Assembly: GCA_902559605.1 (NCBI GenBank)
Contig: CACEIC010000007.1
Coordinates: 1 to 38,496 of the forward strand
Direction of reading: 5' to 3'
Length of the DNA: 38,496 nucleotides
Origin: an uncultured Pelagibacteraceae bacterium
Lineage (GTDB): Bacteria; Pseudomonadota; Alphaproteobacteria; Pelagibacterales; Pelagibacteraceae
Under the pieces are notes generated by a model. That model had not been told where the DNA came from and made no database searches. It worked only from the letters and a program-made list of their open reading frames with translations. The translations under genes and the position numbers were made by a program. Each line of letters begins with the position of its first letter. The first letter of the stretch is position 1. Of the stretch, positions 1-9,452 are shown piece after piece.

Positions 1-1
1 C

Positions 2-1078
2 AATGGCATTGAGAAAATATCCAACTTCTTTATCTAATGCACCTCCTCCAGAAACAAATGTTTTAAGCGATCCACCAAATTGTGATTTTATTTTTTTTCT
101 TACTAATTTCTCTAAGATTCTGTCTTGTATTTTTTCAAAAATAGTTAAATTTTCTTTTTTTATTTTTTTTAAACCTAATTCTAACATTTTAAATATTAAG
201 TTTTTTTTTAATCCTGTAGCTTTTTTAAAACTTGCATTAATTTTTTGATAAAGATTTTGATAAAATCTTGGTACAGCTGTCATAATCTCTGGTGAACAAT
301 CACCCATATTTTTAACCAATTTATCGATACTCTCTGCGTAAAAAATTCTAGCTGCTACAGTAATTTGTACAAATTGAACAGTATGCTCGTAAGAATGTGA
401 AAGTGGGAGCCATGTAAGGAACCTGGGCTGATCTTTAGACAATAATGGTTTTAAAATATCTATTGCGCCCTCACAATTATTTAAGATACCTCCATGACTT
501 AAAATTACTCCTTTAGGATTTCCCTGAGTACCTGATGTATAAATTATGCAAGACGGATCTTTTCTTGTGGCTAAAGATTTATGAATTGGTATATTTTTTT
601 TATTATTTTGAATTAATTCTTTTAAATTAATATATTCAATTTCTATATTTGTTAATTTTTCAAAAGAAAATATTTTTTTTATGAATTTTTTATCCTTAAT
701 AATATTTTTCAATTTATTAAATTGTTCATTATTTGAAACAAAGATTACACTTGGAGTACAATCATTAAGAATATAATTGTAGTCATTTTCTGCATAAGTT
801 GTGTAAGCTGGAACAGTTATCCCATCTGATAACATTATTGATAAGTCTGTGATAAACCATTCAGGTCTATTTTCAGAAATTAACAAACACCTATCACCTT
901 TTGATATTACTTTTCTTAATTCATTTGAAACTAAACTAATAAAATCATATGTTTCTTGCCACGAATAATTTTTTCTTTTATCACCTAAAGTTGACAATAA
1001 TATTTTATCTTTGTTAGTTTGTTGATTAAATTGATCAAAAAACAATTCAGTTAGATTATTAATTTGTTTCAAGTTCAT
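2..1078 (-). CDS. Long-chain acyl-CoA synthetase / AMP-binding protein, N-terminal part (runs off window start)
   Basis: Reverse-strand reading from ATG at 1078 gives MNLKQINNLTELFFDQFNQQ...CLLISENRPEWFITDLSIMLSDGITVPAYTTYAENDYNYIL...CIIYTSGTQGNPKGVILSHGG..., with the AMP-binding P-loop signature YTSGTxGxPKGV. It is open to the window edge, which is why it is missing from the ORF track. Confidence 0.93.
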   Translation of the reverse strand, partial: MNLKQINNLTELFFDQFNQQTNKDKILLSTLGDKRKNYSWQETYDFISLVSNELRKVISKGDRCLLISENRPEWFITDLSIMLSDGITVPAYTTYAENDYNYILNDCTPSVIFVSNNEQFNKLKNIIKDKKFIKKIFSFEKLTNIEIEYINLKELIQNNKKNIPIHKSLATRKDPSCIIYTSGTQGNPKGVILSHGGILNNCEGAIDILKPLLSKDQPRFLTWLPLSHSYEHTVQFVQITVAARIFYAESIDKLVKNMGDCSPEIMTAVPRFYQNLYQKINASFKKATGLKKNLIFKMLELGLKKIKKENLTIFEKIQDRILEKLVRKKIKSQFGGSLKTFVSGGGALDKEVGYFLNAI

Positions 1079-1086
1079 ATATTTTT

Positions 1087-1173
1087 TGGTGGGCAAAGAG
1101 AGAATCGAACTCTCACAGTATTGCTACTATTGGATTTTGAGTCCAACGCGTCTACCAGTTCCGCCATTCGCCC
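1087..1173 (-). tRNA. tRNA-Leu (CAA anticodon), CCA encoded
   Basis: Reverse complement GGGCGAATGGCGGAACTGGTAGACGCGTTGGACTCAAAATCCAATAGTAGCAATACTGTGAGAGTTCGATTCTCTCTTTGCCCACCA. It has a 7-bp acceptor stem, the D-loop GGTAGACGCG, anticodon loop CTCAAAA, a long variable arm, T-arm GTTCGATTC and an encoded CCA. Confidence 0.96.
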
Positions 1174-1238
1174 ATTTATTTTTAATTTCATAGAATATAA
1201 ATAATAGTATTAAAACACTATTTATATTAAAAGAAAAT

Positions 1239-1847
1239 ATGTTTAAGGAACTTTTTAATAAAACAATTAAACTTGCAGGACATAAAAATTCTAAAAAAAT
1301 TTTAGGATTTATATCTTTTATTGAAAGTTTCATATTTCCTATTCCACCAGATGTTCTTATTATTCCAATGACCATTGCCGACAGACAAAGATGGATGAAG
1401 ATAGCAATTATCGCTACAACAGGATCCGTCTTAGGTGCGTGCCTGGGATATTTCATAGGATATGTTTTTTTCAATGAAATTGGAATTAAGATTTTTGAGC
1501 TTTACGGAGTAGATAATACTGCATTTTTAAAAGATAAAATTTCATCAGATGGAGGGGTTTTTGCATGGGCGACTTTGCTTGCTATAGCGGGTTTTACACC
1601 CATCCCATTTAAATTGCTCACAATAACTAGTGGATTTGTTCAATTTAATATTGTTTATTTTATAATTGTCTCCTTACTAACAAGAGGATCTAGATTTTTT
1701 ATCATAGCTTTCTTGGTTGGAAATTTTGGTCCAGCTATGAAAACAATAATTGAAAAAAAGCTGCTTAAAGTTTCAATTATAATCTCAATTGTATTAATAG
1801 TTTTTGCTTTTTTAATTTATAAATTTTTACAAAGCTTTATGAACTAA
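1239..1847 (+). CDS. YqaA/DedA-like SNARE-associated family membrane protein
   Basis: ORF of 202 aa; FIESFIFPIPPDVLIIPM...GSVLGACLGYFIGY is typical of DedA/YqaA proteins; multiple TM segments. Confidence 0.8.
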   Translation: MFKELFNKTIKLAGHKNSKKILGFISFIESFIFPIPPDVLIIPMTIADRQRWMKIAIIATTGSVLGACLGYFIGYVFFNEIGIKIFELYGVDNTAFLKDKISSDGGVFAWATLLAIAGFTPIPFKLLTITSGFVQFNIVYFIIVSLLTRGSRFFIIAFLVGNFGPAMKTIIEKKLLKVSIIISIVLIVFAFLIYKFLQSFMN

Positions 1848-1848
1848 A

Positions 1849-2322
1849 ATGAATTTTATTTTAAAAAGAAAAAATATTTATTTATTAATTTTTATATACT
1901 CAATTATTGCTATATTATCTGCGATCTATATTGAAAAAGTTCTTGGGTTTTTACCATGTAAGTTATGTATTTATCAAAGAATTCCTTTTTTAGTAGCAAT
2001 CTTCATTTGTTTTTTAGGATATAGCTATACTAAATCTAATAGAATATTAATTGCTTTAATCGTTACATTCACACTGAGCACTGCTCTTGCAGGATATCAT
2101 TTTGGTATAGAAAATGGCATTTTTGATGAATATGCTGGTTGTACAAACACAAATATAGATATCACGAATAAAGAAAAAATAATCGAAAGTCTTGGAATGG
2201 TTAAAAATTGTAAAGATGTAGATTTTACTATTTTAGGCATATCTTTATCTGGATTGAATTTTTTAACATCTTTACTAATTGTATTATTTTCGCTAAGAGC
2301 TCTTGTTTATGAAAAAGACTAA
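1849..2322 (+). CDS. dsbB: Disulfide bond formation protein DsbB
   Basis: 157 aa, four TM segments, PCKLCIYQRIPF motif (CxxC-x-x-QR) and a second periplasmic cysteine pair. Confidence 0.88.
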   Translation: MNFILKRKNIYLLIFIYSIIAILSAIYIEKVLGFLPCKLCIYQRIPFLVAIFICFLGYSYTKSNRILIALIVTFTLSTALAGYHFGIENGIFDEYAGCTNTNIDITNKEKIIESLGMVKNCKDVDFTILGISLSGLNFLTSLLIVLFSLRALVYEKD

Positions 2323-2842
2323 CAAGAAAAAATTAGAAGAATTTATTAGAGTTGATCACGCAGGTGAAAGAGGTGCAATTAAAATATATGAAGGTCAACT
2401 TTTAGCACTGAAAACATTTAAAAAGGATCCTGAACTATTAAAATTGGTAGAAGAAATGAGAGAACATGAGCAAGAACATAGTGATTTTTTTGAAAATGAA
2501 ATCAGAGAAAGAAATATAAAACCGACTAAATTTTTACCACTATGGGATTTATTAGGAGTAGGTTTGGGTTTCGGCTCAACAATATTAGGAAAAAAGGCAG
2601 CAATGCTCTGCACAGCCTCTGTTGAGGAAGTAATTGATAAACATTACCAAAGTCAAATAGATCAATTACAAGATGATGAGAAAAAACTTAAAGAAAAAAT
2701 TAAAAAATTTAGAGCTGATGAATTGGAACATAAAGATATTGCATATGAGCACGGAGCAACAAAAAAAGGATTATATTCAGTAATGGATAAAATTATTAAA
2801 GCTGGCTCAAAAATTGCTATAAATATCTCTGAAAAAATTTAA
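2309..2842 (+). CDS. coq7: Demethoxyubiquinone hydroxylase (Coq7 family)
   Basis: EEFIRVDHAGERGAIKIYEGQL...EMREHEQEHSDFFE...CTASVEEVIDKHYQSQID...DELEHKDIAYEHGA; Coq7 di-iron EExxH motifs. Confidence 0.92.
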   Translation: MKKTNKKKLEEFIRVDHAGERGAIKIYEGQLLALKTFKKDPELLKLVEEMREHEQEHSDFFENEIRERNIKPTKFLPLWDLLGVGLGFGSTILGKKAAMLCTASVEEVIDKHYQSQIDQLQDDEKKLKEKIKKFRADELEHKDIAYEHGATKKGLYSVMDKIIKAGSKIAINISEKI

Positions 2843-3411
2843 CTAGGATCTAATTCAACATCCCAATATAAATAATCCATCCAACTGCTGTGTAGAAAAT
2901 TAGGAGGAAAATTCTTCCCATTTCTATGAAGATCTTCTGTTGTTGGTTGAAAAGGCCATTGATTTAACTTCATTCCAGAATTTTTTAGCAATCTTCCACC
3001 TTTTTTTACATTACATGCTGAGCAAGCAGTAACAACATTTTCCCAATCAGTTTTCCCACCTTTTGATCTTGGAAGAAGATGGTCAAAAGTTAGTTCATCA
3101 TTACTTCCACAATATTGACAACTAAACTTATCTCGTAGAAAAACATTAAATCTTGTGAAATTTGGATTTGAACGAGGCTTTATAAAAGATTTTAATGCAA
3201 TAACACTCGGTAACTGCATAGAGAATGATGGGCTTCTTATCATTCTGTCATAATGACTTACGATTGAAACTCTATCTAAAAATACTGATTTAATTGCATC
3301 TTGCCACGACCATAGTGATAAAGGATAATAACTTAGTGGTCTATAATCTGCATTAAGAACTAAAGCTGGACATTTTTCGAGAGAAAGGTTTTCATTAATC
3401 ATCAAAGTCAT
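2839..3411 (-). CDS. HNH endonuclease family protein
   Basis: CQYCGSNDELTFDHLLPRSKGGKTDWENVVTACSACNVKKGGR: HNH core with two zinc CxxC pairs. Confidence 0.88.
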   Translation of the reverse strand: MTLMINENLSLEKCPALVLNADYRPLSYYPLSLWSWQDAIKSVFLDRVSIVSHYDRMIRSPSFSMQLPSVIALKSFIKPRSNPNFTRFNVFLRDKFSCQYCGSNDELTFDHLLPRSKGGKTDWENVVTACSACNVKKGGRLLKNSGMKLNQWPFQPTTEDLHRNGKNFPPNFLHSSWMDYLYWDVELDPS

Positions 3412-3469
3412 AATTACTTAGTATATTATATAATATTATTAATCAATGTAACAAAAAAATTAATTATCT

Positions 3470-4126
3470 TTAAGAATTAAAATTGTTTTTGATAAATTTT
3501 AATGCATTGCTTGAAGCTTCTACGGGTATATGATGGTCGCAGTCTTTGATCATCAAAGTTTCAATACTTATATTGTTTCGTGTAAAAAAATCTTTCGCCT
3601 CTAATAAATTATAGGGTGGAACTATTTCATCTTTTTCACCATGAATTAATAAAGTTTTTGTTTTAGAAATTAATCTTGAACTAAGATCCTCTTTATTTAT
3701 AATCTTTCCAGAAAATCCAACAATACAATTAAAGGGATCTTGTGAAGTTAAGCCCAAATTTATTGACATCATGCAGCCCTGACTAAATCCAGATAAACAT
3801 ATCTGTGAATTTTCCAATTTATATTTTGCTTTAACTTCTTCAATATATTTTCTTAATTTATCTTCAGCTTTTTTTACTTCATTTAAAATATAATTCTTAT
3901 CATTTGTTTCTAAATCAAACCATTGATAACCAATTGGATTAATTTTACATGGTTCATGTCCATTCGGACATAAGAATACTGTATTAGTTAAAAACCTTTT
4001 CCAATTCAGAGTTAACATGCTTATATCTTTTCCATCTCCACCATATCCATGAAGTAAAATTACTGCATTTTTGATGTCAGACCCATTTTCAGGTTTTATA
4101 ATTGTTGATTCAAGGCAAAATGTCAT
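3470..4126 (-). CDS. Phospholipase/carboxylesterase-type alpha/beta hydrolase
   Basis: AVILLHGYGGDGKD..., nucleophile elbow GFSQGCMM, HGEKDEIVP and a catalytic His (CDHHIP). Confidence 0.87.
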   Translation of the reverse strand: MTFCLESTIIKPENGSDIKNAVILLHGYGGDGKDISMLTLNWKRFLTNTVFLCPNGHEPCKINPIGYQWFDLETNDKNYILNEVKKAEDKLRKYIEEVKAKYKLENSQICLSGFSQGCMMSINLGLTSQDPFNCIVGFSGKIINKEDLSSRLISKTKTLLIHGEKDEIVPPYNLLEAKDFFTRNNISIETLMIKDCDHHIPVEASSNALKFIKNNFNS

Positions 4127-4175
4127 AGATAAGTAATTATGTTTTTTTATTTTAAAAAGAAACTAAAATCAAAGT

Positions 4176-4376
4176 ATGATTTCTGAAATATTTGTCAAAA
4201 TTGCAGCGATTGTTTTGCTTGCAGCTGTAGCTGTAGTCTTAATTCTTGGAATTAGAACTCTTTTTAAAGGAGACGGAGATAAAAAAACATCTAACAAATT
4301 AATGCAGCTGAGAGTTTTACTGCAATTTGTTGCTATAATTGTGCTTGTAGCATTAGCTTACTTTTATAAAAACTAA
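4176..4376 (+). CDS. Small two-TM membrane protein, HIG1-domain-like
   Basis: 66 aa; TM - LFKGDGDKKTSNKLMQLRVLLQ - TM, resembling bacterial HIG1-domain (twin TM) proteins. Confidence 0.68.
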   Translation: MISEIFVKIAAIVLLAAVAVVLILGIRTLFKGDGDKKTSNKLMQLRVLLQFVAIIVLVALAYFYKN

Positions 4377-4903
4377 TTTAATTCATTTAACCAATTTAAA
4401 AATTCATCACTGTTAAAATCTATTGAGCCAACAATTCTTGCAAACTCATAACCATCCTTATCAATGAATAGTGTTGTGGGTATTCCTCTTAATTTTAAAT
4501 TTTTTGCAATTCCAGCACCATCACCAACAAAAACTTGTAATTCTTCTATGAGCAGTTCATCAAAAAACTTCTTAGATTCACTAATATTTTCTCCACCTAT
4601 ATTTATTGGGATAATCTTTAATTTTTTCTCATCATTAAGATTTTGAAGATTACTTAAAGATGGCATTTCCTCTCTACAAGGCGCACACCATGTTGCCCAA
4701 AAATTTAGAATAATTAATTCAGATTCAAAATCTTTCAAATTAACTTTATTTCCAGCCTCATTTAAAAAATCAAAAAACTTAATTTTTTGTTTTTTTTCAT
4801 AAATTATTAGATTTTTTATATTAGGCGCTTCTATTGAATATGAATAACTAAGTGATATGAAGTAAAGAAATATTATTTTAATGGATATAAATATAAATTT
4901 CAT
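4373..4903 (-). CDS. TlpA-like periplasmic thioredoxin-fold protein
   Basis: ILNFWATWCAPCREEMPSL active site (WCAPC) with an N-terminal signal sequence. Start chosen at MKFIFISIKII (4903); the ORF track start at 4942 would overlap argH. Confidence 0.88.
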   Translation of the reverse strand: MKFIFISIKIIFLYFISLSYSYSIEAPNIKNLIIYEKKQKIKFFDFLNEAGNKVNLKDFESELIILNFWATWCAPCREEMPSLSNLQNLNDEKKLKIIPINIGGENISESKKFFDELLIEELQVFVGDGAGIAKNLKLRGIPTTLFIDKDGYEFARIVGSIDFNSDEFLNWLNELN

Positions 4904-4922
4904 AAATTTATAATTGAATAAC

Positions 4923-6311
4923 ATGAGTAAAAATAAAAACAATAAACCAATTTGGGGTACAAGAATTAAGAAGAATGCGTCAACTTTATTTAAAAAAGTT
5001 GGTGGTTCATTGCCAGTAGATAAAAGACTATTTAAAGAAGATATCGAAGGATCAATTGCTCATGTCGAAATGCTTCACAAGCAGAAAATTATAAATTTCA
5101 GGATAAAAAATAAAATAATTTGGGGATTAAAAAGGATTAAAAATGAAATTGTAAAAAAGAAATTCAATTTTAATTATGATTTAGAGGATATTCATATGAA
5201 TATAGAAAACAGATTATTTGAACTTATTGGTGATGATGCTGGATACGTTCATACTGCTAGATCTAGAAATGATCAAGTAATTACCGACCTTAAATTATGG
5301 TTAAAAGAGGCGACAAAAAAAAAAATAATTTTATTAGATAATACAAATTCAAATATTCTTAATCTTGCACAAAAAAATATCAGAACAATTATGCCGGGAT
5401 TTACACATTTAAAAAATGCACAACCATTATCTTTGGCACATTATCTATTAGCATATGTTGAAATGTTTAAGAGAGATAAAAAAAAATTTAAGAATAATTT
5501 AGAGTTTTTAGATGAAAATCCTTTAGGTGTAGGGGCTTTATCTGGCACTTCTTTTAAAATCGACAGAAATTACACTACAAAAAAACTTAAATTTAAAAAA
5601 CCAACAAACAATTCTGTTGATACTGTATCTGATAGAGATTTTGTATTAGACTTTTTGTATTCTTCTCTAGCTTGCTCTTTACACATTTCTAGAATTGCTG
5701 AAGAACTCATAATTTGGAATTCTGATGCATTCAATATGATAACTTTAAATGACAAATTAGTAACTGGTTCGTCGATAATGCCACAAAAAAAGAATCCTGA
5801 CCCATTGGAATATTTGAGAGGTAAAACTGGAATATTTATTGGAAATATCAATTCTATGATTTCAATATTAAAAGGTTTGCCTTTATCATATTTTAAAGAT
5901 TTACAGGATGACAAAGAAATTGTTTTTAAAACAAATGATCAATTAAAAATATCACTATCATTGTTGAATGATATAATAAAAAATTTGACAATAAATAAAA
6001 AAAGCATGCTATCCCTTGCGGGAAAAGGATTTACTACAGCTACAGATTTGTCTGATTACATTGTAAGAGAACTTGGGTACCCATTTAGAAAAGCATACAT
6101 ACAAACAGCAAAAATAATTAATTTAGCGGAAAAGAAAAATAAAAAACTGCACGAGCTAGAATTAAAAGAAATAAATCAAATTGAACCAAAACTAACATTA
6201 AATGTTTATAAAATACTAGATCTAGAAAATTCGATTAATTCAAAAAAATCTTATGGAGGAACTTCTTTTGAGAATGTTAAGAAAATGATAAAGAAAGCAA
6301 AAAATGAGTAA
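4923..6311 (+). CDS. argH: Argininosuccinate lyase
   Basis: IWGTRIKKN..., HTARSRNDQV, GSSIMPQKKNPDPLEYLRGK signature. Start chosen at MSKNKNN. Confidence 0.96.
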   Translation: MSKNKNNKPIWGTRIKKNASTLFKKVGGSLPVDKRLFKEDIEGSIAHVEMLHKQKIINFRIKNKIIWGLKRIKNEIVKKKFNFNYDLEDIHMNIENRLFELIGDDAGYVHTARSRNDQVITDLKLWLKEATKKKIILLDNTNSNILNLAQKNIRTIMPGFTHLKNAQPLSLAHYLLAYVEMFKRDKKKFKNNLEFLDENPLGVGALSGTSFKIDRNYTTKKLKFKKPTNNSVDTVSDRDFVLDFLYSSLACSLHISRIAEELIIWNSDAFNMITLNDKLVTGSSIMPQKKNPDPLEYLRGKTGIFIGNINSMISILKGLPLSYFKDLQDDKEIVFKTNDQLKISLSLLNDIIKNLTINKKSMLSLAGKGFTTATDLSDYIVRELGYPFRKAYIQTAKIINLAEKKNKKLHELELKEINQIEPKLTLNVYKILDLENSINSKKSYGGTSFENVKKMIKKAKNE

Positions 6312-6420
6312 AAAAATTTTAATTATTATACTTTGTTTATATTTTGTAGCTGCTTGTGGGCGTAAAGGCGATCCAGAGTATAAATCTGAATTAAGTAAGA
6401 ATATTCAAAAAGTATTATGA
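6304..6420 (+). CDS. Small lipoprotein, LptM/YifL-like (38 aa)
   Basis: ATG at 6304 gives MSKKILIIILCLYFVAACGRKGDPEYKSELSKNIQKVL*, with lipobox VAAC and the CGRKGDP motif. It overlaps the argH 3' end (ATGAGTAA) and the lysA start (ATGA). Not in the ORF track because of its size. Confidence 0.9.
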   Translation: MSKKILIIILCLYFVAACGRKGDPEYKSELSKNIQKVL

Positions 6421-7631
6421 GATATAGAAACAATAAATTTTTTATTGAAGGAAAAAACATTGAGAGTCTAACAAAAAAATTTAATACGCCTCTATACTGC
6501 TATTCTTATAAAAATTTAAAAAAAAATGTAGAGAATTTTAAAAAAGCTTTTAAGGAAATTAAACCTTTAATTTGTTTTTCTGTAAAATCTAATTCAAATA
6601 TTTCATTATTAAAAGAAATAAAAAAAATTGGCCTTGGAGCAGATGTAGTTTCAAAGGGTGAATTATATGCATCACTTAAAGCTGGTATTGATAAAAATAA
6701 GATAGTTTTCTCTGGAGTTGGTAAAACAAGGGATGAAATTGAGTACGCAATTAAACAAAAAATATTATTAATAAATTCTGAGTCTTTAAGTGAGGTTTTG
6801 GCAATTGAAAAGGCTGCAAAAAAATTAAATGAAGTTGTTAATATAGGGCTGAGATTAAATCCAGATACCGATGCTGAGACACTAAAACAAATTTCTACTG
6901 GTAAAAGTGAAAATAAATTTGGTGTAGATAAAAAGACATTTGTAAAAATTATTAACTTGATGAAAGACTCAAAATTTTTAAATATTAAATGTTTAAGTGT
7001 TCATATTGGTAGTCAAATCTTAAATCATAAACCCTATGAAAAAATGCTTAACGTGCTTGATAAACTTTTAAGAAATTTGGATTACAAATTTGATTACATT
7101 GACTTAGGTGGGGGGATGGGAATTAATTATGACAATAAAACAAAAAAACTTAATTATTTAAAATATAAAAAATCAATAATTAAATTTAAAAATAAATATA
7201 ATTGTAAAATAATTTTTGAACCTGGAAGATCTATAATTGGAAATGTTGGTTTACTTGCAACTAAAGTAATTTATTTAAAACATAATAAAACAAAAACATT
7301 TGTGATATTGGATGCAGCAATGAATGATTTAATAAGGCCAGCTTTGTACAATGCAAAACATAGAATAATTCCGTCCCTAAGAAATAAGTCGCGATCAAAG
7401 AAAATATTAGAATTTGTTGGCCCAGTATGTGAAACTACTGATAAATTTTTAACAGTAAGGAAATTTCAAAATATAAAAGAAAATGAGATAATGATTATTT
7501 GCGATACAGGCGCCTATGGTTATTCATTATCATCTAATTATAATCTTAGATTAAGGCCTGCCGAAATTTTGATTAAAGGGAATAAAGTACAGATTATAAG
7601 AAAAAGACAAAAAATAAAAGATATAGTCTAA
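6417..7631 (+). CDS. lysA: Diaminopimelate decarboxylase
   Basis: PLP-dependent fold III: CFSVKSNSNISLL, SVHIGSQI, DLGGGMGI, FEPGRSIIGN, ICDTGAYGYSLSSNYN. Confidence 0.96.
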   Translation: MRYRNNKFFIEGKNIESLTKKFNTPLYCYSYKNLKKNVENFKKAFKEIKPLICFSVKSNSNISLLKEIKKIGLGADVVSKGELYASLKAGIDKNKIVFSGVGKTRDEIEYAIKQKILLINSESLSEVLAIEKAAKKLNEVVNIGLRLNPDTDAETLKQISTGKSENKFGVDKKTFVKIINLMKDSKFLNIKCLSVHIGSQILNHKPYEKMLNVLDKLLRNLDYKFDYIDLGGGMGINYDNKTKKLNYLKYKKSIIKFKNKYNCKIIFEPGRSIIGNVGLLATKVIYLKHNKTKTFVILDAAMNDLIRPALYNAKHRIIPSLRNKSRSKKILEFVGPVCETTDKFLTVRKFQNIKENEIMIICDTGAYGYSLSSNYNLRLRPAEILIKGNKVQIIRKRQKIKDIV

Positions 7632-7644
7632 GTTTAAATTTGTA

Positions 7645-8343
7645 ATGAGAAATATCCTATTTAAAAGCGCATTTTTTTCTGGATTAATATTTATATGCAT
7701 TATTTTTCTTCCATCACTATTACTACCAAAGAAAATCACTCTTTTTGGAGGTAAACTTTTTGGATACTGGTCGTCATTCTGTTTAAAAATTTTTTACTCA
7801 ACCAGCATAGTAATTAAAGGTCAAGAAAACATAATTAATAACGAGAACTACTTTATCGCATGCTCTCATCAATCGATGTTTGAAACTTTTTTTTTACAAA
7901 CTATATTTAATTCACCAATTTTTATTCTTAAAAAAGAACTATTAAATATTCCGATATTCGGTTGGTATTTAAGAAAGATAGATTCTATTTCTGTGAATAG
8001 AAATAAAATTTCCAAAGAAAACCTTAATTTTACTGAAAAAATTAAAGAAGCTATGGAGAAAACAAAAAGACCTGTAATAATTTTTCCTCAGGCAACTCGT
8101 GTATTACCAAACGAGATTGTACCCTTTAAAAAAGGTGTTGGAAGAATATACAAGGAATTAAATGTTAAATGCCAACCTGTTGCAATAGACTCTGGAAGAG
8201 TTTGGCCAAAATCTGGAAAGATGAAACCCAATAAAACGATTACTATTTCTATTTTAAAACCAATTAATACAGGTATCGAAGAAACAGAATTTGTAAAATT
8301 ATTGCAAAAAGAAATTTATTCCGAGCTTGGTCTTGCTAACTAA
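7645..8343 (+). CDS. plsC: 1-acyl-sn-glycerol-3-phosphate acyltransferase
   Basis: N-terminal TM; SHQSMFET (HxxxxD-like variant), FPQATRV (FPEGTR-like motif). Confidence 0.86.
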   Translation: MRNILFKSAFFSGLIFICIIFLPSLLLPKKITLFGGKLFGYWSSFCLKIFYSTSIVIKGQENIINNENYFIACSHQSMFETFFLQTIFNSPIFILKKELLNIPIFGWYLRKIDSISVNRNKISKENLNFTEKIKEAMEKTKRPVIIFPQATRVLPNEIVPFKKGVGRIYKELNVKCQPVAIDSGRVWPKSGKMKPNKTITISILKPINTGIEETEFVKLLQKEIYSELGLAN

Positions 8344-9452
8344 CCTTTCATAGGCATCACAACATAAATACTATCGAAATCTGCTGGGTCTTTTATTAAT
8401 GCAGGAGAACCGGTATCTTTTAGATATATTTCTATTTTATCGCCACTCATCTGAGATGCTACATCCAATAAGTATCTAGAATTAAAACTTATATTTAAAT
8501 CGGTTTCAAATTTTACAGATAAACTTTCTTTACCATCTCCACTATTCGTATTATTGACTGATAAATCTAAATTATCTTTTGTTAAGTTAAATTTTACTCC
8601 ATCTTTTTTATCTAAAGATACAGAAGCCACCCTATCCACAGAGTTTAAAAAAGATTTTAAATCAATTTCCAGTTTTTTTTGATTTTCTCTAGGGACAACT
8701 TGAATATAATTTGGAAACTTTCCATCAATTAATTTTGATATCAAAATACTATTATTAAATTCAAATTTAATTTTAGATTTAATATTTGATACTTTTACCT
8801 CACCATCGTAATCTTCCAGAAGAGAACACAATTGAAATATAGTTTTTTTGGGAAGTATAATTGGTTCAAATTCAATTTTGTTTTTTAGTCTTATTTTTGA
8901 GATAGACATTCTATGGCTATCTGTTGCGGCTGCAGTTAAAAAATTCTTATCATCTGTTTGGGTCTGATGGAAAAAAATACCACTAAGATAGTGTCTTGTT
9001 TCATCATTCGAAATCGAAAATTTACATTTATTTAAAAGTTTTAATAAATCTTTTGAATTTATAGTAAATTCATTTTCATTGAAGTTTTCATCTGTAATTG
9101 GAAATTCAGATGCATTAATTGAATTTAAATTGAATAGAGATTTATTTGATTCTAATTGTAATTTACTTTCTCCAGTGTTTTCAAAATTTATCTGACTACC
9201 AGAGGGTATTTTTCTTACAATATCAAACATAATTGATGAAGAAGTAGTTGTTTTGCCTTCATCAAAAATTTTAATATTTGAAATTTCATTTACAAATATT
9301 AAATCTAAATCTGTTGCTGTAATTTTTAGCTTTGAATTTGCTGCCTCTATCAAAATATTTGAAAGAATAGGTAAAGTACTTCTTTTTTCTATTACACCCT
9401 GACAATAACCCAAAGATTTTTGCAAATCTTGTTGATTGACACTAAATTTCAT
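8340..9452 (-). CDS. dnaN: DNA polymerase III beta sliding clamp
   Basis: MKFSVNQQDLQKSLGYCQGVIEKRSTLPILSNILIEA..., C-terminal ALIKDPADFDSIYVVMPMKG; adjacent to dnaA. Confidence 0.96.
   Translation of the reverse strand: MKFSVNQQDLQKSLGYCQGVIEKRSTLPILSNILIEAANSKLKITATDLDLIFVNEISNIKIFDEGKTTTSSSIMFDIVRKIPSGSQINFENTGESKLQLESNKSLFNLNSINASEFPITDENFNENEFTINSKDLLKLLNKCKFSISNDETRHYLSGIFFHQTQTDDKNFLTAAATDSHRMSISKIRLKNKIEFEPIILPKKTIFQLCSLLEDYDGEVKVSNIKSKIKFEFNNSILISKLIDGKFPNYIQVVPRENQKKLEIDLKSFLNSVDRVASVSLDKKDGVKFNLTKDNLDLSVNNTNSGDGKESLSVKFETDLNISFNSRYLLDVASQMSGDKIEIYLKDTGSPALIKDPADFDSIYVVMPMKG

Noticed and set aside
3-248. + strand 81-aa ORF
   Set aside because: Antisense to the acyl-CoA synthetase, which has clear family motifs; low-complexity F/N/K composition.
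1127-1474. - strand 115-aa ORF
   Set aside because: Antisense to the YqaA-like gene and runs into the tRNA-Leu; no family features.
5570-5914. - strand 114-aa ORF antisense to argH
   Set aside because: Shadow ORF over the strongly conserved argH catalytic region.
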